The notes under the pieces are model-generated. The model saw only the letters and a program-made list of their open reading frames with translations, did no database searches and was not told the origin of the DNA. A DNA stretch of 64,000 nt from contig CALNYS010000004.1 of NCBI GenBank assembly GCA_942490855.1, positions 744,001 through 808,000 on the forward strand, written 5' to 3'. The translations under genes were made by a program, and so were the position numbers. How positions within the stretch are numbered: the first letter of the stretch is position 1; the number at the start of each line of letters is the position of its first letter. Positions 35,687 to 44,978 of the stretch are shown here, in pieces. The DNA comes from CALNYS01 sp942490855. Lineage in GTDB: Bacteria > Planctomycetota > Phycisphaerae > Phycisphaerales > UBA1924.

Positions 35687-37978
35687 ATGACGGCGCTCCC
35701 AATACGCGACCACCGGTTGTGGCGCCCCGCCGGCGTGTTCGCCAGTGTTGCGCTCGGGCTGTGCGTTGGTCGATGGGGCGCGCCGCCGCCGGTATGGACG
35801 GCGCTGATCGCGGCGGCGCTCGCGCTCGCGGCGTGCCCGCGCTCGCCCCGACCTTCACGCGCCGTGCTCGTGGCGCTCAGCGTTGTCTGCGCTAGCGCCG
35901 CGTGGTGGACCGTCCGGATCGAGCACGCGCCGGCGCGCGCGCTGCTCGACGCCGTACACACGATGGATCGCCGCCCCCTTGTCGCGGTCGAGGGCGTGGT
36001 CGCCGAGACCCCGCGCGTCCGTTCGCTTGCGCGCGGCGTCTTCGCCCCGCACGCGCGCCCGGGCGTTTCGACCCACACCCGCCTCGACCGTGTGCGCTTC
36101 GTTGACAGCGACGGGGCGCCGCGGGTCGGATCGCTCTGGCTGACCGTGGGCGGGCGCGCCGAGAGCCTCCGCGCCGGCGACCGGGTGCGCGTGTGGGGTC
36201 GTCTTGCACCCGCCGGCGGACGGCGCAACCCGGGGGATCCCCCCTACCGCCTGCGCGCGCTCGAGTCCGGCGTCGCGGGGTTCCTGAGCACACCGTCGGT
36301 TGAGAGCGTGGAGACGCTCGGCCCCGGCGCGTGGTGGCCGAGCGTGCGCGCCCGGGTGCGCGCCCGCGCCACGGGCTGGCTCGCGCCGGCGCGCGACGCG
36401 GACAACCCGGCCTCGGCGCTGCTGCTCGCGGCGCTCACCGGCGAACGCGTCGAGGCGCTGCACGAGGCGGACGCCGCGGTCCGGCGCGTCGGCGCGGCGC
36501 ACCTGCTCGCGATCAGCGGGTTGCATCTGACGTTTCTGGTGAGCATGGGGGTTGTCGGGGTGCGGCTGGTGCGCGACCCCGGCCGCGCCGAGCCGCTTCT
36601 CGGCGCTGTCCTCGCGCTGGTGTACCTCGCGCTGACGCCGGCGCGCGCGCCGATCGTGCGCGCCGCCGGGATCACCGTCGCGATCATGGCGGGCGAGGCG
36701 GCGGGCACGCGGTGGCGGCGCGAGGCGCTCCTCGCGTGGGCCGCGACGCTGACGGTCCTGTGGCGCCCGACGGAGCTCTTCTCGCCCGGGTTCCAGCTCA
36801 GCTACGCGTGCGTGGGAGCGCTCGTGATGTTCGCGTCGCCGGTCCGCGCCCGCCTGTTCCGGGAGCGCCCCGTCGTTGGCGCCGCGGCGCGCGACCCGTG
36901 GGCGTGGCGTGCGTTCAAAGCCGCCGTCGCCTCGACCCTCGTCGCGTGGCTCGTCGCGACGCCGATCCTCGCCCACCACCTGGGGGTCGTGAACCCGCTG
37001 GGCGCCCTCGTGGTGCTGATCGCGACCCCGCTCTTCTCGCTCGTCCTCGCGCTCGGCTTCGTCACTTCGGCGCTCTCGCTGATCAGCCCGGCGATCGCCG
37101 GCGTGATCGCGCCCGCGGCGCTCGGGGCGGCCGACGTCTTTCTCGGGCTGGTGCTCGCGCTCGAATCGCTCCCGCTGATGGTGGTGCACCTCCCGCGCGC
37201 GCCGCTGGCGCTGACCGCGACGGTGTTCGCCGCGATCGTGTGGTGGTTGTGTTCGCCGCGAACGCTCCGCGCAACCGCGATCTCGCGCCGGTCTGATAGG
37301 CGTCACTGTCTCTGCGTGGCTCTGGCGGGCAGCCGACACCAACGGTCTGGCGCCCGACGTGGCGCTGCGCATCGACATGCTCGACATCGGGGACGGTTCG
37401 TTCTTGATCGTGCGCACGCCCGACGGCGCCATGCTCTGGGACGCGGGGGCGCAGGATCTTTCCTTCGGGGCCCGTCGTGCGCCCGCGTCGCTCCGCGCCC
37501 TCGGCGTGTGGCGTGTGCCCCTCGCCGTCATCACGCACGCGAACCTCGACCACTACGCCGCCTTGCCCGACATCGCCCCGGTCGTCGGGCTGCGCCGTCT
37601 CTTCACCTCCGGCGCCCTCCTCAAAGAAGCGCGCGATCCCCGCAGCGCCGCCGGCGCGCTGCTGCGGGAAGTCGGTCTCACGCCCTCGCGCCTCGTGGCG
37701 GGGGAATCGCTCGCGCTCCCCGGCGCCGAGGCGCGGGTGCTCTGGCCGCCCGACGCGTACGTCTCCGACCGCGCGAACGATCACTCTCTCGTGCTGCGCC
37801 TGAGCGTCATGACGCGCGCGGGCGAAAAATCGGCGCTGCTGACCGGGGACATCGAGCCGACAGCGGCGCGGGCGCTTCTCGCGGGACGCCCCGGGCTCAC
37901 CGCGGACGTGCTCGAACTCCCCCACCACGGCAGCGCGCGTCTGGCGCGCACGGGCTTCGTCGAGTCGATCAACCCTGA
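35687..37978 (+). pseudogene. comEC: ComEC/Rec2 DNA-uptake channel, N-terminal part, frameshifted
   Basis: ComEC carries transforming DNA across the inner membrane. This frame gives the N-terminal membrane segments, the OB-like DUF4131 region (~70-210) and the competence domain with HLLAISGLHLTFLVSMG and FQLSYACVGALVMFA. The true match ends at about 37270-37290 (AIVWWLCSPRTLRATAIS); beyond that the frame is read-through up to 37978. The C-terminal metallo-beta-lactamase domain continues one base out of frame, up to 38141. A single extra base explains it: either decay or an assembly error. Confidence 0.85.
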
Positions 37979-38141
37979 GGTCGTGATGCAGTCGAGCGGG
38001 CGCTCGCGTGTGGGCGACGAGCGCTGGGACGCGGCGCGCATCGGGCGGCGGTGGTTGATGACGGCCGAGGTCGGCGCGGTGTGGGTGGAGATCACGCGCG
38101 ACGGCGTTGTGCGCTCGGGGGCGGTCCGGCTCAGCGGATGA
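37359..38141 (+). CDS. ComEC C-terminal metallo-beta-lactamase domain
   Basis: A 260-residue stretch from GTG 37359: MLDIGDGSFLIVRTPDG, ITHANLDHYAALPD (compare HxxxDH) and LELPHHGSARLA. This is the nuclease-like domain that ends many ComEC proteins. No ribosome binding site precedes the GTG, and the same frame reads on sensibly upstream (AGLIGVTVSAWLWRAAD), so it is most simply the second half of the frameshifted comEC gene. As it stands it might still be translated alone. It converges on lepB with an 11-base overlap. Confidence 0.75.
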   Translation: MALRIDMLDIGDGSFLIVRTPDGAMLWDAGAQDLSFGARRAPASLRALGVWRVPLAVITHANLDHYAALPDIAPVVGLRRLFTSGALLKEARDPRSAAGALLREVGLTPSRLVAGESLALPGAEARVLWPPDAYVSDRANDHSLVLRLSVMTRAGEKSALLTGDIEPTAARALLAGRPGLTADVLELPHHGSARLARTGFVESINPEVVMQSSGRSRVGDERWDAARIGRRWLMTAEVGAVWVEITRDGVVRSGAVRLSG

Positions 38142-39684
38142 AGCGCACCCTGCCGGCGTTGGGCACGGGGAGGCGTGCGCCGCCGGGGATCGTCGCCGTG
38201 TAGGGCGCGGGCCAGTAGACCATGAACGCCTTGCCGAGGATCAGCTCGCGCGGCACGACGCCGGCCTTGTAGCCGAAGCGGTCGCCGATCCACGGATCGA
38301 CGCGCGTCCAGCCGCGTCCGTCGTGGCTCGCGGCGCTGTTGTCGCCGAGCATGAAGAACTCGTCCGACGCGAGAGCCGCGGGGTACGTGGGGTGCGAGGC
38401 GCGGTAGTAGCGCCCGTTCTGTCGCACAGCTCGGTAGTAGAGATCGCGGTCGAGCGCGACGCCCGTGAGCGTTACCGGAGAGCCGCTAAAGGACATCGAG
38501 ACCTCGGGGGACGCGTACGTGTCGGCCTGCGCGGGCTCGACGTGTTCGCGCCCGGGGACGGCCGCACGCGCGTAACGCTCGCTCGGCTTCCAGTCGTACT
38601 CGCTCTCGAGGATCTTCTTCCCATTAACCCACAGGCTCAGGCGCTGGTCGGCGTGCCAGAATTCGACCGCGGTGTACGTCTCTGCGGGGAGGGTCGCGTT
38701 GGCGTCGCTCGAGCTGAGGAGCGTGGTCCCGTCGTTCGAGACGGCGCTGATCGAGGCGCCGCTCGGGCCGAGGCGCGCTTCGAAGACGTGCCCGCGCGTC
38801 GCGAGTCGCCAGACGCCCTCGGCGCCGGCGCTGTCGGGGCGGACGCGCGCCCGCACGCGCAGGTCGCTCACCGGGAACGCGTTGGCGCGGGCGTCGTGCG
38901 CGGCCGAGAACGTGGAGTTGTACGGGGTCAGGTCGTTGATCGCGCGCACGCGGGCGTCCCAGCGCAGCGCGCCCGCGCCGGGGCCTTCCCAGCGGTACGA
39001 CTTGGTCGCGAGCTCCCAGCCGTCGCCCGTCCACGGGGAGCGCCAGCCGGGGATCGCGCCGTCGGGCGGGGCGAACTCGGTCGAGAAGAGCGGCGCCCAG
39101 ACCTCGCGCTGCGTGCGGTCCGGCTTGCGTGTGATGCTGTAGGGCGTGTCCGAGCCGCTGGGGCGCACGAAGATGTCGCCGTCAACGATCAGCACGTCCT
39201 CGCCGGGGAGACCGACGAGGCGCTTGATCAGGTTTTCTTTCGGGCGCACCGGGTTCTTGAAGACCACCACGTCGTAGCGCGACGGCTCGCGCAGGAGGTA
39301 GAGATACTTCAGAACCAGGATGCGGTCGCCGGCGAGCAGCGGGATGTTCTTGCGTTCGATCTGCACCCCGGTCATCGGGTCCTGCATGATGAACGGGTCG
39401 CGGTCGCGGCGCTCGTCGCCCTGCACGCGCAGGGGCGCCTGGTTGCTGTCGAGGTCGCGGTAGTTCGTGGTCCACGCGTACCCGCCCGCGGGGCTCTCGA
39501 AACGCATGTGCGCCCCGAGCAGCGTGGGCGCCATCGAGCCCGTTGGGATGCGGAAGGGCTCGACCACGTACGAGCGGAAGACGAACGCCATCGCGAACGA
39601 GATGATCACCGAGATGATCGTCTCCTTGACGGATTCCTGCTTCTGAACGGGCGGCGCGGCGGTGGTCGTTGAGGCTTGAGTCAC
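38131..39684 (-). CDS. lepB: Signal peptidase I with a large inserted domain
   Basis: Cleaves signal peptides at the outer face of the cytoplasmic membrane. One helix at ~20-40 precedes the Ser-Lys dyad: Ser50 in RIPTGSMAPTLLG and Lys154 in NLIKRLVGLPGE. The last box FFMLGDNSAASHDGR comes only at ~444-458 because of an insertion at about 180-440. The insert has beta-rich LamG/concanavalin-like features (VRPDSAGAEGVWRLATRG, TAVEFWHADQRLSLWVNGK). Total 517 residues, about twice the usual size. It starts with GTG 39684, ten bases from the PSP1 gene stop. Confidence 0.92.
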   Translation of the reverse strand: MTQASTTTAAPPVQKQESVKETIISVIISFAMAFVFRSYVVEPFRIPTGSMAPTLLGAHMRFESPAGGYAWTTNYRDLDSNQAPLRVQGDERRDRDPFIMQDPMTGVQIERKNIPLLAGDRILVLKYLYLLREPSRYDVVVFKNPVRPKENLIKRLVGLPGEDVLIVDGDIFVRPSGSDTPYSITRKPDRTQREVWAPLFSTEFAPPDGAIPGWRSPWTGDGWELATKSYRWEGPGAGALRWDARVRAINDLTPYNSTFSAAHDARANAFPVSDLRVRARVRPDSAGAEGVWRLATRGHVFEARLGPSGASISAVSNDGTTLLSSSDANATLPAETYTAVEFWHADQRLSLWVNGKKILESEYDWKPSERYARAAVPGREHVEPAQADTYASPEVSMSFSGSPVTLTGVALDRDLYYRAVRQNGRYYRASHPTYPAALASDEFFMLGDNSAASHDGRGWTRVDPWIGDRFGYKAGVVPRELILGKAFMVYWPAPYTATIPGGARLPVPNAGRVRFIR

Positions 39685-39693
39685 GCGCGTACC

Positions 39694-40911
39694 TTAGTCC
39701 CCGCTCGCCGGGGCGTCTCCCCCGCCGCCTGCGCCGGTGTCGGAGGGCCCGCGTCCGCGCCCGCGGCGCCTGCCGCGACGGCGCTTCTTCTTGGGCGCGC
39801 CCTCGCTGTCGCCCGACGCCTCGCTCGCGGGGGGCTTCGCGGCGTCGTCCACCGGACGCGCCTTCGGGCGTCGTCCGGATCGGCGCGGGCGTTCGCCTTC
39901 CTTGGGTTTCGATTTGCTCCGCGGCTTCGGGCGCGGCGCGGGCTCCGGCGGCTTCGGCTTCGGCGCCGCCTCGGGGTCCATCAGCTCCTCGACCGGGACG
40001 GCGATCCGCTGCTGGTTGTGCTCGAGTTCCACGAGCGCCAGCTGCGTGAGGATCTGCGTTTCGATCACGATCCCCGCCCCCTCGGGCGTGCCCACGCGCG
40101 ACTTGCGGTGCGGGAGACGCTTCTTGAGGTCCTTGTACGTCTCGTCCTCGTACCGCAGGCAGCACATCAGGCGACCGCAGCGTCCGCTGATCTTGAGCGG
40201 ATCAAGCGTGGCCTTCTGCTGCTTGGCCGACTTGATCGACACCGGCTTGAGGACCTTGAGGAACGATTTGCAGCAGCAGTGCTGCCCGCAGCGTTCGTAG
40301 TCGGCCGTCAGTCGCGCCTCGTCGCGGGCGCCGATCTGGCGCATCTCGATCCGCGTGCGGTGCTCATCCGCCAGGCGTTTGACGAGGTCCCGGAAGTCCA
40401 CCCGGTCCTCGGCCATGAAGTAGAAGGTCAGGCGCTCGCCCCCGAGGATGGGGTCGGCGTCGACGATCTTCATCTCGAGCCCCAGCTCCTTGACGATCTG
40501 GCGGGTCGAGCGGACGAGATCCGGGATCGTCGCGTCGAGATCCTGCTGCGTCTTCATGTCCTGGGGCGTCGCGAGGCGGACGGCGCCCCCGTCGTCGCGG
40601 AAGGGGTAGTCGCGCCCGCCGGAGTTCTCGATGTACTCGAGCATCTCCTGGCGCGTGACGCTCTTGCCGCAGCCGGCGTTCGGGCAGGTGCTCGTGAGCA
40701 GCTCGCCCAGCTCGGTGCCGCGCTGGGTCTGCACGACCATCTTGGAGCCGCAGCCGGGGCGCACGTCGCCCTTGTAGGTGTACTCGCCGATCAGGCGCAT
40801 CCGCCCGTAGCGCACCACGACCGTCTCGGGCTTGACGGCGTCCTCGCGCCGCTTCGCCTCTTCGTATTCCTTGACGTCGGTCTCGAACTGCTGGAGCGGG
40901 AAAATGGACAT
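39694..40911 (-). CDS. PSP1-domain protein (RicT/YaaT-like)
   Basis: A 405-residue protein with a PSP1 domain: CCCKSFLKVLKPVSIKSAK, KISGRCGRLMCCLRYE. In Bacillus the RicT/YaaT member works with RicA and RicF and the Y-complex in RNase Y-dependent mRNA maturation, and binds Fe-S; the cysteine-rich N-terminal region here (VRPGCGSKM, CPNAGCGKS) fits. The C-terminal ~80 residues are Pro/Lys/Arg-rich and end in an RRGRRRGRGRG tract, likely RNA-binding. Start at ATG 40911 or GTG 40935. It sits upstream of lepB. Confidence 0.85.
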   Translation of the reverse strand: MSIFPLQQFETDVKEYEEAKRREDAVKPETVVVRYGRMRLIGEYTYKGDVRPGCGSKMVVQTQRGTELGELLTSTCPNAGCGKSVTRQEMLEYIENSGGRDYPFRDDGGAVRLATPQDMKTQQDLDATIPDLVRSTRQIVKELGLEMKIVDADPILGGERLTFYFMAEDRVDFRDLVKRLADEHRTRIEMRQIGARDEARLTADYERCGQHCCCKSFLKVLKPVSIKSAKQQKATLDPLKISGRCGRLMCCLRYEDETYKDLKKRLPHRKSRVGTPEGAGIVIETQILTQLALVELEHNQQRIAVPVEELMDPEAAPKPKPPEPAPRPKPRSKSKPKEGERPRRSGRRPKARPVDDAAKPPASEASGDSEGAPKKKRRRGRRRGRGRGPSDTGAGGGGDAPASGD

Positions 40912-41054
40912 GCGCGTCGCTCGCTGGCGCGACACCCGCTCGATCGGAACCGGGGGACGGGGGTCGCGCTGTCGCCGGGCGATGGAAGACGCCCCGCCGG
41001 GCCCGGCCGCCCGCGGGGTCTGAAAACGCGGATGTCAGGCTGCGAGGGTACCCG

Positions 41055-41405
41055 CTAGCGCCGGTTCGAGGGCCCCGCGGCCCGCGCCTGGTCGAAAAGC
41101 GACTCGATGGGCGTCACCTGCAGCAGTTCCATCGTCCGGCGCGGCGTCGAGCGGTAGACGAGCACCGTGCCCGAGCGCTGGTCGAGCAGCGTGAGCAGGT
41201 CCTCGCCGTTGCCCGCCGAGAGCGTGATGATCGTCGAATCGGCGACCGTGGACACCACCCCGCCCAGCGCCGCGGGCGGAGCCGGCGGCGTGCTGGGGAG
41301 CACGCGGGCGAGCCCGACGACGGCGAGCGCCGCGGCCGCGGCCCACAGCGGGCCGTCCGAGACCCGCCGTTGCTTCGCGGGGTCGGTCTTCGCGGGCGTG
41401 CTCAT
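41055..41405 (-). CDS. Small membrane-anchored hypothetical protein
   Basis: A 116-residue protein with one N-terminal helix (20-36) and a short domain outside (STIITLSAGNGEDLLTLLDQRSG ... LVYRSTP). Its ATG at 41405 overlaps the stop of the preceding gene as ATGA, so it is the third of three small, coupled envelope genes (with 41402-41698 and 41725-41922). No family recognised. The C-terminus QARAAGPSNRR may be disordered. Confidence 0.6.
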   Translation of the reverse strand: MSTPAKTDPAKQRRVSDGPLWAAAAALAVVGLARVLPSTPPAPPAALGGVVSTVADSTIITLSAGNGEDLLTLLDQRSGTVLVYRSTPRRTMELLQVTPIESLFDQARAAGPSNRR

Positions 41406-41698
41406 CGTCCACCCCCCACCCCGCGGTCGGCGTCGGCGCGCACGTCGCGGTACCCCACCGGCGTCAGGGCGTCGTTGCCCTGGTTCCAGCGGAACGCGGC
41501 GACCTCGAGGTTGGCGCCGTCGATGATGTACAGGACGTCCTCGTTCGACCCTTGCACACGACCGCCCACCATCGTGTACTCAGCACGACCGCCGCGTTGG
41601 GCGCCCGCCTCGGGCGGGGTCGCGACGACGACAAGACCACCGGCGACACCCACCGCGATCCACGCGGCTCGGGTCCGGTTCACACGCGATGACGACAT
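41402..41698 (-). CDS. Small exported hypothetical protein
   Basis: A 98-residue protein with a signal peptide or membrane anchor (AAWIAVGVAGGLVVVATPPEAGA) and a short beta-rich domain (EYTMVGGRVQGSNEDVLYIIDGANLEVAAFRW). The ATG at 41698 has GGAGG nine bases upstream, which excludes the upstream ATG. Overlaps the next gene by 4 bases. The domain resembles small planctomycete exported proteins found beside each other in this order; function unknown. Confidence 0.62.
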   Translation of the reverse strand: MSSSRVNRTRAAWIAVGVAGGLVVVATPPEAGAQRGGRAEYTMVGGRVQGSNEDVLYIIDGANLEVAAFRWNQGNDALTPVGYRDVRADADRGVGGGR

Positions 41699-41724
41699 GG
41701 GATCCTCCAACCGGGAGGTCGGGG

Positions 41725-41922
41725 TTAATTCTGCTCGCGCCGCTTGGCGGGCAGGATGCTCAGGAAGACCACCGCCGCCAGCAGCACGAACGCCACGAGG
41801 TAGAACAGCACCGTCGGCTGCTTTTCAAGGTCGCCCAGCGGCGGCGGCGCGTTCTGGGCCAGCCCCTGGCTCGCGGCGACGAGGGCGAGGGCGGCAGACA
41901 GCATGAGTCGGCGGGTCTTCAT
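41725..41922 (-). CDS. Small membrane protein (signal peptide plus one helix)
   Basis: A 65-residue protein: signal peptide ending LAASQGLAQ, 15 residues of Pro-rich linker, then one hydrophobic helix (VLFYLVAFVLLAAVVFLSIL) and a basic tail PAKRREQN. ATG at 41922 has AAGGT upstream. First gene of the small envelope operon ending at 41055. The pattern suits a membrane-anchored small subunit, but no partner is known. Confidence 0.6.
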   Translation of the reverse strand: MKTRRLMLSAALALVAASQGLAQNAPPPLGDLEKQPTVLFYLVAFVLLAAVVFLSILPAKRREQN

Positions 41923-41932
41923 CCGCACGACC

Positions 41933-42511
41933 TTACGAGGCCGCCACCCCCGAGTAAAGCTCCCCTGCACCGAAAACAGGGCGCGAGACGCGCTCGAAAT
42001 CCGCCTGATCGAGGTGCACCGTCCGCCAGCGCTGGCTCCGTGGCTTCATCGCTGCCCGGTACTCGCTCAGCGACGCCCCGCGCAGCCCGTACCAGCGACC
42101 GTGGTGCTCGAACCGGTCGTCGAACAGCCGCGCCGGCGGGCGACCCGGGCACCAGTACACAAACACGAACGCCGCCTCGTACCCCTCCCCGAACAGCGTT
42201 TCCCACACCCGCAGCGACTCGATGTCATCCCCCGTGACCCAGTTCTCCAGGCGCGGCGTCCGCTCGCCCGTCAGCCTCGAGGCCACTTTCCGTCCTTTGA
42301 TATCCACGATCGCGTGCACCCGGTCGGCGTACAGGACCAGGTCGAAGCTTTTGAGAGTCCTCGCGCCGTCGCGCGAGGGGGTCGCCGGACAGGCGAGACG
42401 GGCGTGCTCGCCCACCACCACCCGCTTGGCGTCGTTGAGGAACGCGAAGGACGCCCCGCAGCGCGCGAGGTACGCCGCGAACGCCCGCTCGTAATGGCTC
42501 TGGCGCGCCAT
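41933..42511 (-). CDS. Predicted PD-(D/E)XK-like nuclease
   Basis: A 192-residue protein that starts with HYERAFAAYLARCG and later has FDLVLYADRVHAIVDIKGRK, a good D...DxK nuclease core with E at the first helix. A domain of this kind with the HYE start is known to me as an uncharacterised group of planctomycete proteins. No HNH or GIY motif. Activity has not been shown for the family; role in repair, defence or RNA processing are all open. Its stop is 10 bases from the small membrane protein gene. Confidence 0.6.
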   Translation of the reverse strand: MARQSHYERAFAAYLARCGASFAFLNDAKRVVVGEHARLACPATPSRDGARTLKSFDLVLYADRVHAIVDIKGRKVASRLTGERTPRLENWVTGDDIESLRVWETLFGEGYEAAFVFVYWCPGRPPARLFDDRFEHHGRWYGLRGASLSEYRAAMKPRSQRWRTVHLDQADFERVSRPVFGAGELYSGVAAS

Positions 42512-42552
42512 CGGCGCATGGTACGCCGATCACCTAACAGGTTTCAACCTTA

Positions 42553-43185
42553 CTACCCGCCCAGGAGCCCACCCAGCAGGTCGCCGAGGACGCCGCCGCC
42601 CTCTTCCTCAGCGGGCTCGTCGGGCGGCTCCTCGATCTCCGGGGCGGCGAGCGCGAGGCTCACGAACCCCGTGGTCGACGAGGCGGTCAGCCACACGCTC
42701 TCCTCGCCCATGGAGAACTGGAAGACCGCGTTGGTGAGCGACACCAGACGCCCGAAGGCGTCGAACTCGACGGCCGCGTTGTCGGCGCCCGAGAGGATCG
42801 CCAGGTCCACGCCCGCGTACGTCGCGGCGTCGCCCGTCCCGAAGATCACCACGTAGGGCGTCCCGTCCGGGCGCGTGATCGCGACGTCGGGCTCGGAGCG
42901 GCGCTCGAGCCAGTACCCGTCGTTGACCGCGTCGATGCGCACGACGATCGGGTCGTTGGGCGTGACCAGCGACATCGCCTGCGCGTGCTCGAGGTCCGCG
43001 CCCAGCAGGTCCGCGCCGCCGAGCACCCGCGCCCGGTCGTCGGGCGCGAGCGACACGATCGCGACGCTCGCGACCAGCACCAGGATCGCCATCGAGACGA
43101 GCAGGTTGATCATCGTAAACGCCCGCGCCGGGACGCTGGTGCGTCCGGGCGCGGGCGTTGTGCTCGGGAAGGTCGGGTTAGTCAC
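42553..43185 (-). CDS. Prepilin-like protein (GspH/minor pseudopilin type)
   Basis: A 210-residue protein with a prepilin-type N-terminus: ARAFTMINLLVSMAILVLVASVAIV. The consensus Gly before the cut is Ala and Glu at +5 is Asn, both unusual. The body reads like a minor pseudopilin (APDDRARVLGGADLLGADLEHAQ). A Gly-rich tail ends GDLLGGLLGG. It starts with GTG 43185 and overlaps the preceding gene by 8 bases. Last gene of the pilin operon 46050-42553. Confidence 0.72.
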   Translation of the reverse strand: MTNPTFPSTTPAPGRTSVPARAFTMINLLVSMAILVLVASVAIVSLAPDDRARVLGGADLLGADLEHAQAMSLVTPNDPIVVRIDAVNDGYWLERRSEPDVAITRPDGTPYVVIFGTGDAATYAGVDLAILSGADNAAVEFDAFGRLVSLTNAVFQFSMGEESVWLTASSTTGFVSLALAAPEIEEPPDEPAEEEGGGVLGDLLGGLLGG

Positions 43186-44976
43186 CGCCGTCCGCCAGGA
43201 TCTCGTGCGCGGTCTTGGTCGTCGCGTTGACGCCCTCGACCACCGCGTCGCCCGTGTCGGCCACGATGTCGAGCACGCGCCCGACGATCGAGCCCAGACC
43301 GTCGGCGACAGCCTCGTTCTGCGGCGGCTCGAACAGGACGTCCGCGGACTGCTCCTGCTGACGCACACGCACGGGCCACTCGCGCATCCGGATCACGGTC
43401 CCGGCGTGGCGCCGCGTGGCGCCGGCGACGGGCGTGTTGTCCTTCGCGGTCTGCGGGGGCAGCGCCGAGAGCACGCGGGTCTTGGACGCCGACAGGCCCT
43501 CGTCGGGCGTCGTGGCCTCCATCGCGCTGCGCACCCCGGCGATCAGATCGCCGTTGATGTCGTACAGCGGGCTCGTCTTGGGCGAGGTCAGCCCCATCTT
43601 GTTATCGAAGATGGGGTCCACCAGCAGCATGCCGCCGTCCTCCAGGCTCAGCTGCGCGGCGCTCAGACGCCCGGCCAGCACCGAATCGTCGTCAATCCGA
43701 ACGACCGAGGTCGGGGCGTGCACTGACCCGATGATCAGCGAGTTGCTGTCGATCGACACGGTGTTCGACGCGTCCAGCGCGTTGATGTTCAGCTGCACGA
43801 AGCGGGCGCGACGCGGGTCGAACCAGCTCTTCAGGTCCTTGTAATCACGGTTCGAATCAGCGATCAGGCTCGGGTCGGGACCGATCACGCAGTCGTCGAT
43901 GCGCAGCCCCGAACCGTGATAGAACGCCAACGACGCGCCGTCTTCGAACACGAAAGTGGAGTCACGCATGCGCACGCTGTCGATCGCGCCGACGATCACC
44001 TTGCCGCGCACCACGATCGTCGCGTGGTCGATGGTCAGCCCATCGCCGCTCGGGTTGTTCGCCGCGAACAGGTACGGGCCCTCGGCCTCGTCCAGCACGA
44101 ACTTGGCGTTGTTGGTCAGCGTGACGGTCACGCCGTAGCCCCCGCCGTTGAGGGTTCGGTCCGTGGTGTGGACGATCGGCAGGAACAGCGCGTGCGCGGC
44201 CGACAGACCCGTCAGCTCAGCGGGGATCTCCGCGGTGGTCGACCAGACCCCAACGGGCAGCTCGCTGGCGACGACGCTGTAGGACGACAGGACCGAGTCC
44301 AGGCTCGCGCTGGTCCCCGGGGGCGTGAAGCCGCTGGCTTTCTTGGGGAACGATCTGGAGCTTGCGGAGACGCCCGAGGCGCTCGTGAAGCCGAAGCCCA
44401 GCTTGGCGGTCCCGTCCACGCGGGCCGCGGGGCTCATCTTCCACGTATCGATGCGCGAGTCGCTCTCGATGTTGATGCCCTTGGCGACGTAGACACCGAA
44501 CTCGTTCAGCTCGGGGTCCAGCGCCTCCTCGTAGGTGGCGTCGTCCTGCTCGTAGATGACGCGCTGCACGACGGTCTCGATGCCGCCGATGCTCGCCGAG
44601 ACGGTCATCAGCACCTGGCGGTCGTCGTCCTCGACGGGCCCGCCCTCCAGGTTGGTGACGGCGACGTTGACCTCGGCGCCCAACAGGTCCATGTCCTCCA
44701 GCAGCATCCCGGCGTTCGCGGGGGTGCGCCAGTCAACGGTGGTTTCCATCGCGGCCTCAACGATCGCCGCGGCCGAGCGCGCGCCGACCAGTCGGACGTC
44801 ACGCGGTCCTGCGCGGCCTGCCCGATCTCGGGCGCGGTCTCGCGGGTGATCAGGAACGACGTCGTCAGGACCGTCGCGGTGGCCATCGTCATGACGACCA
44901 GGAGCAGCGCCACGCCGGGCCGCGCGCCCGCGTGCGGGTGAACAAACGCATCGGTTCGGGGTCGTGTGGTCGTCAT
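43178..44976 (-). pseudogene. PilX/GspK-like minor pilin-associated protein, frameshifted
   Basis: Reads as one exported protein in two frames. From the ATG at 44976 (GGAG upstream) the first frame gives ARPGVALLLVVMTMATATVL, a PilX-like membrane start, and runs to DRVTSD near 44790. There one base is missing and the second frame continues ARSAAAIVEAAMETTVDWR and 515 more residues to the TAA at 43178. The large second part is beta-rich and resembles parallel beta-helix surface proteins (STFVFEDGASLAFYHGSG, DDSVLAGRLSAAQLSLED). Either a real lesion or an assembly error. Confidence 0.68.
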
Positions 44977-44978
44977 GG

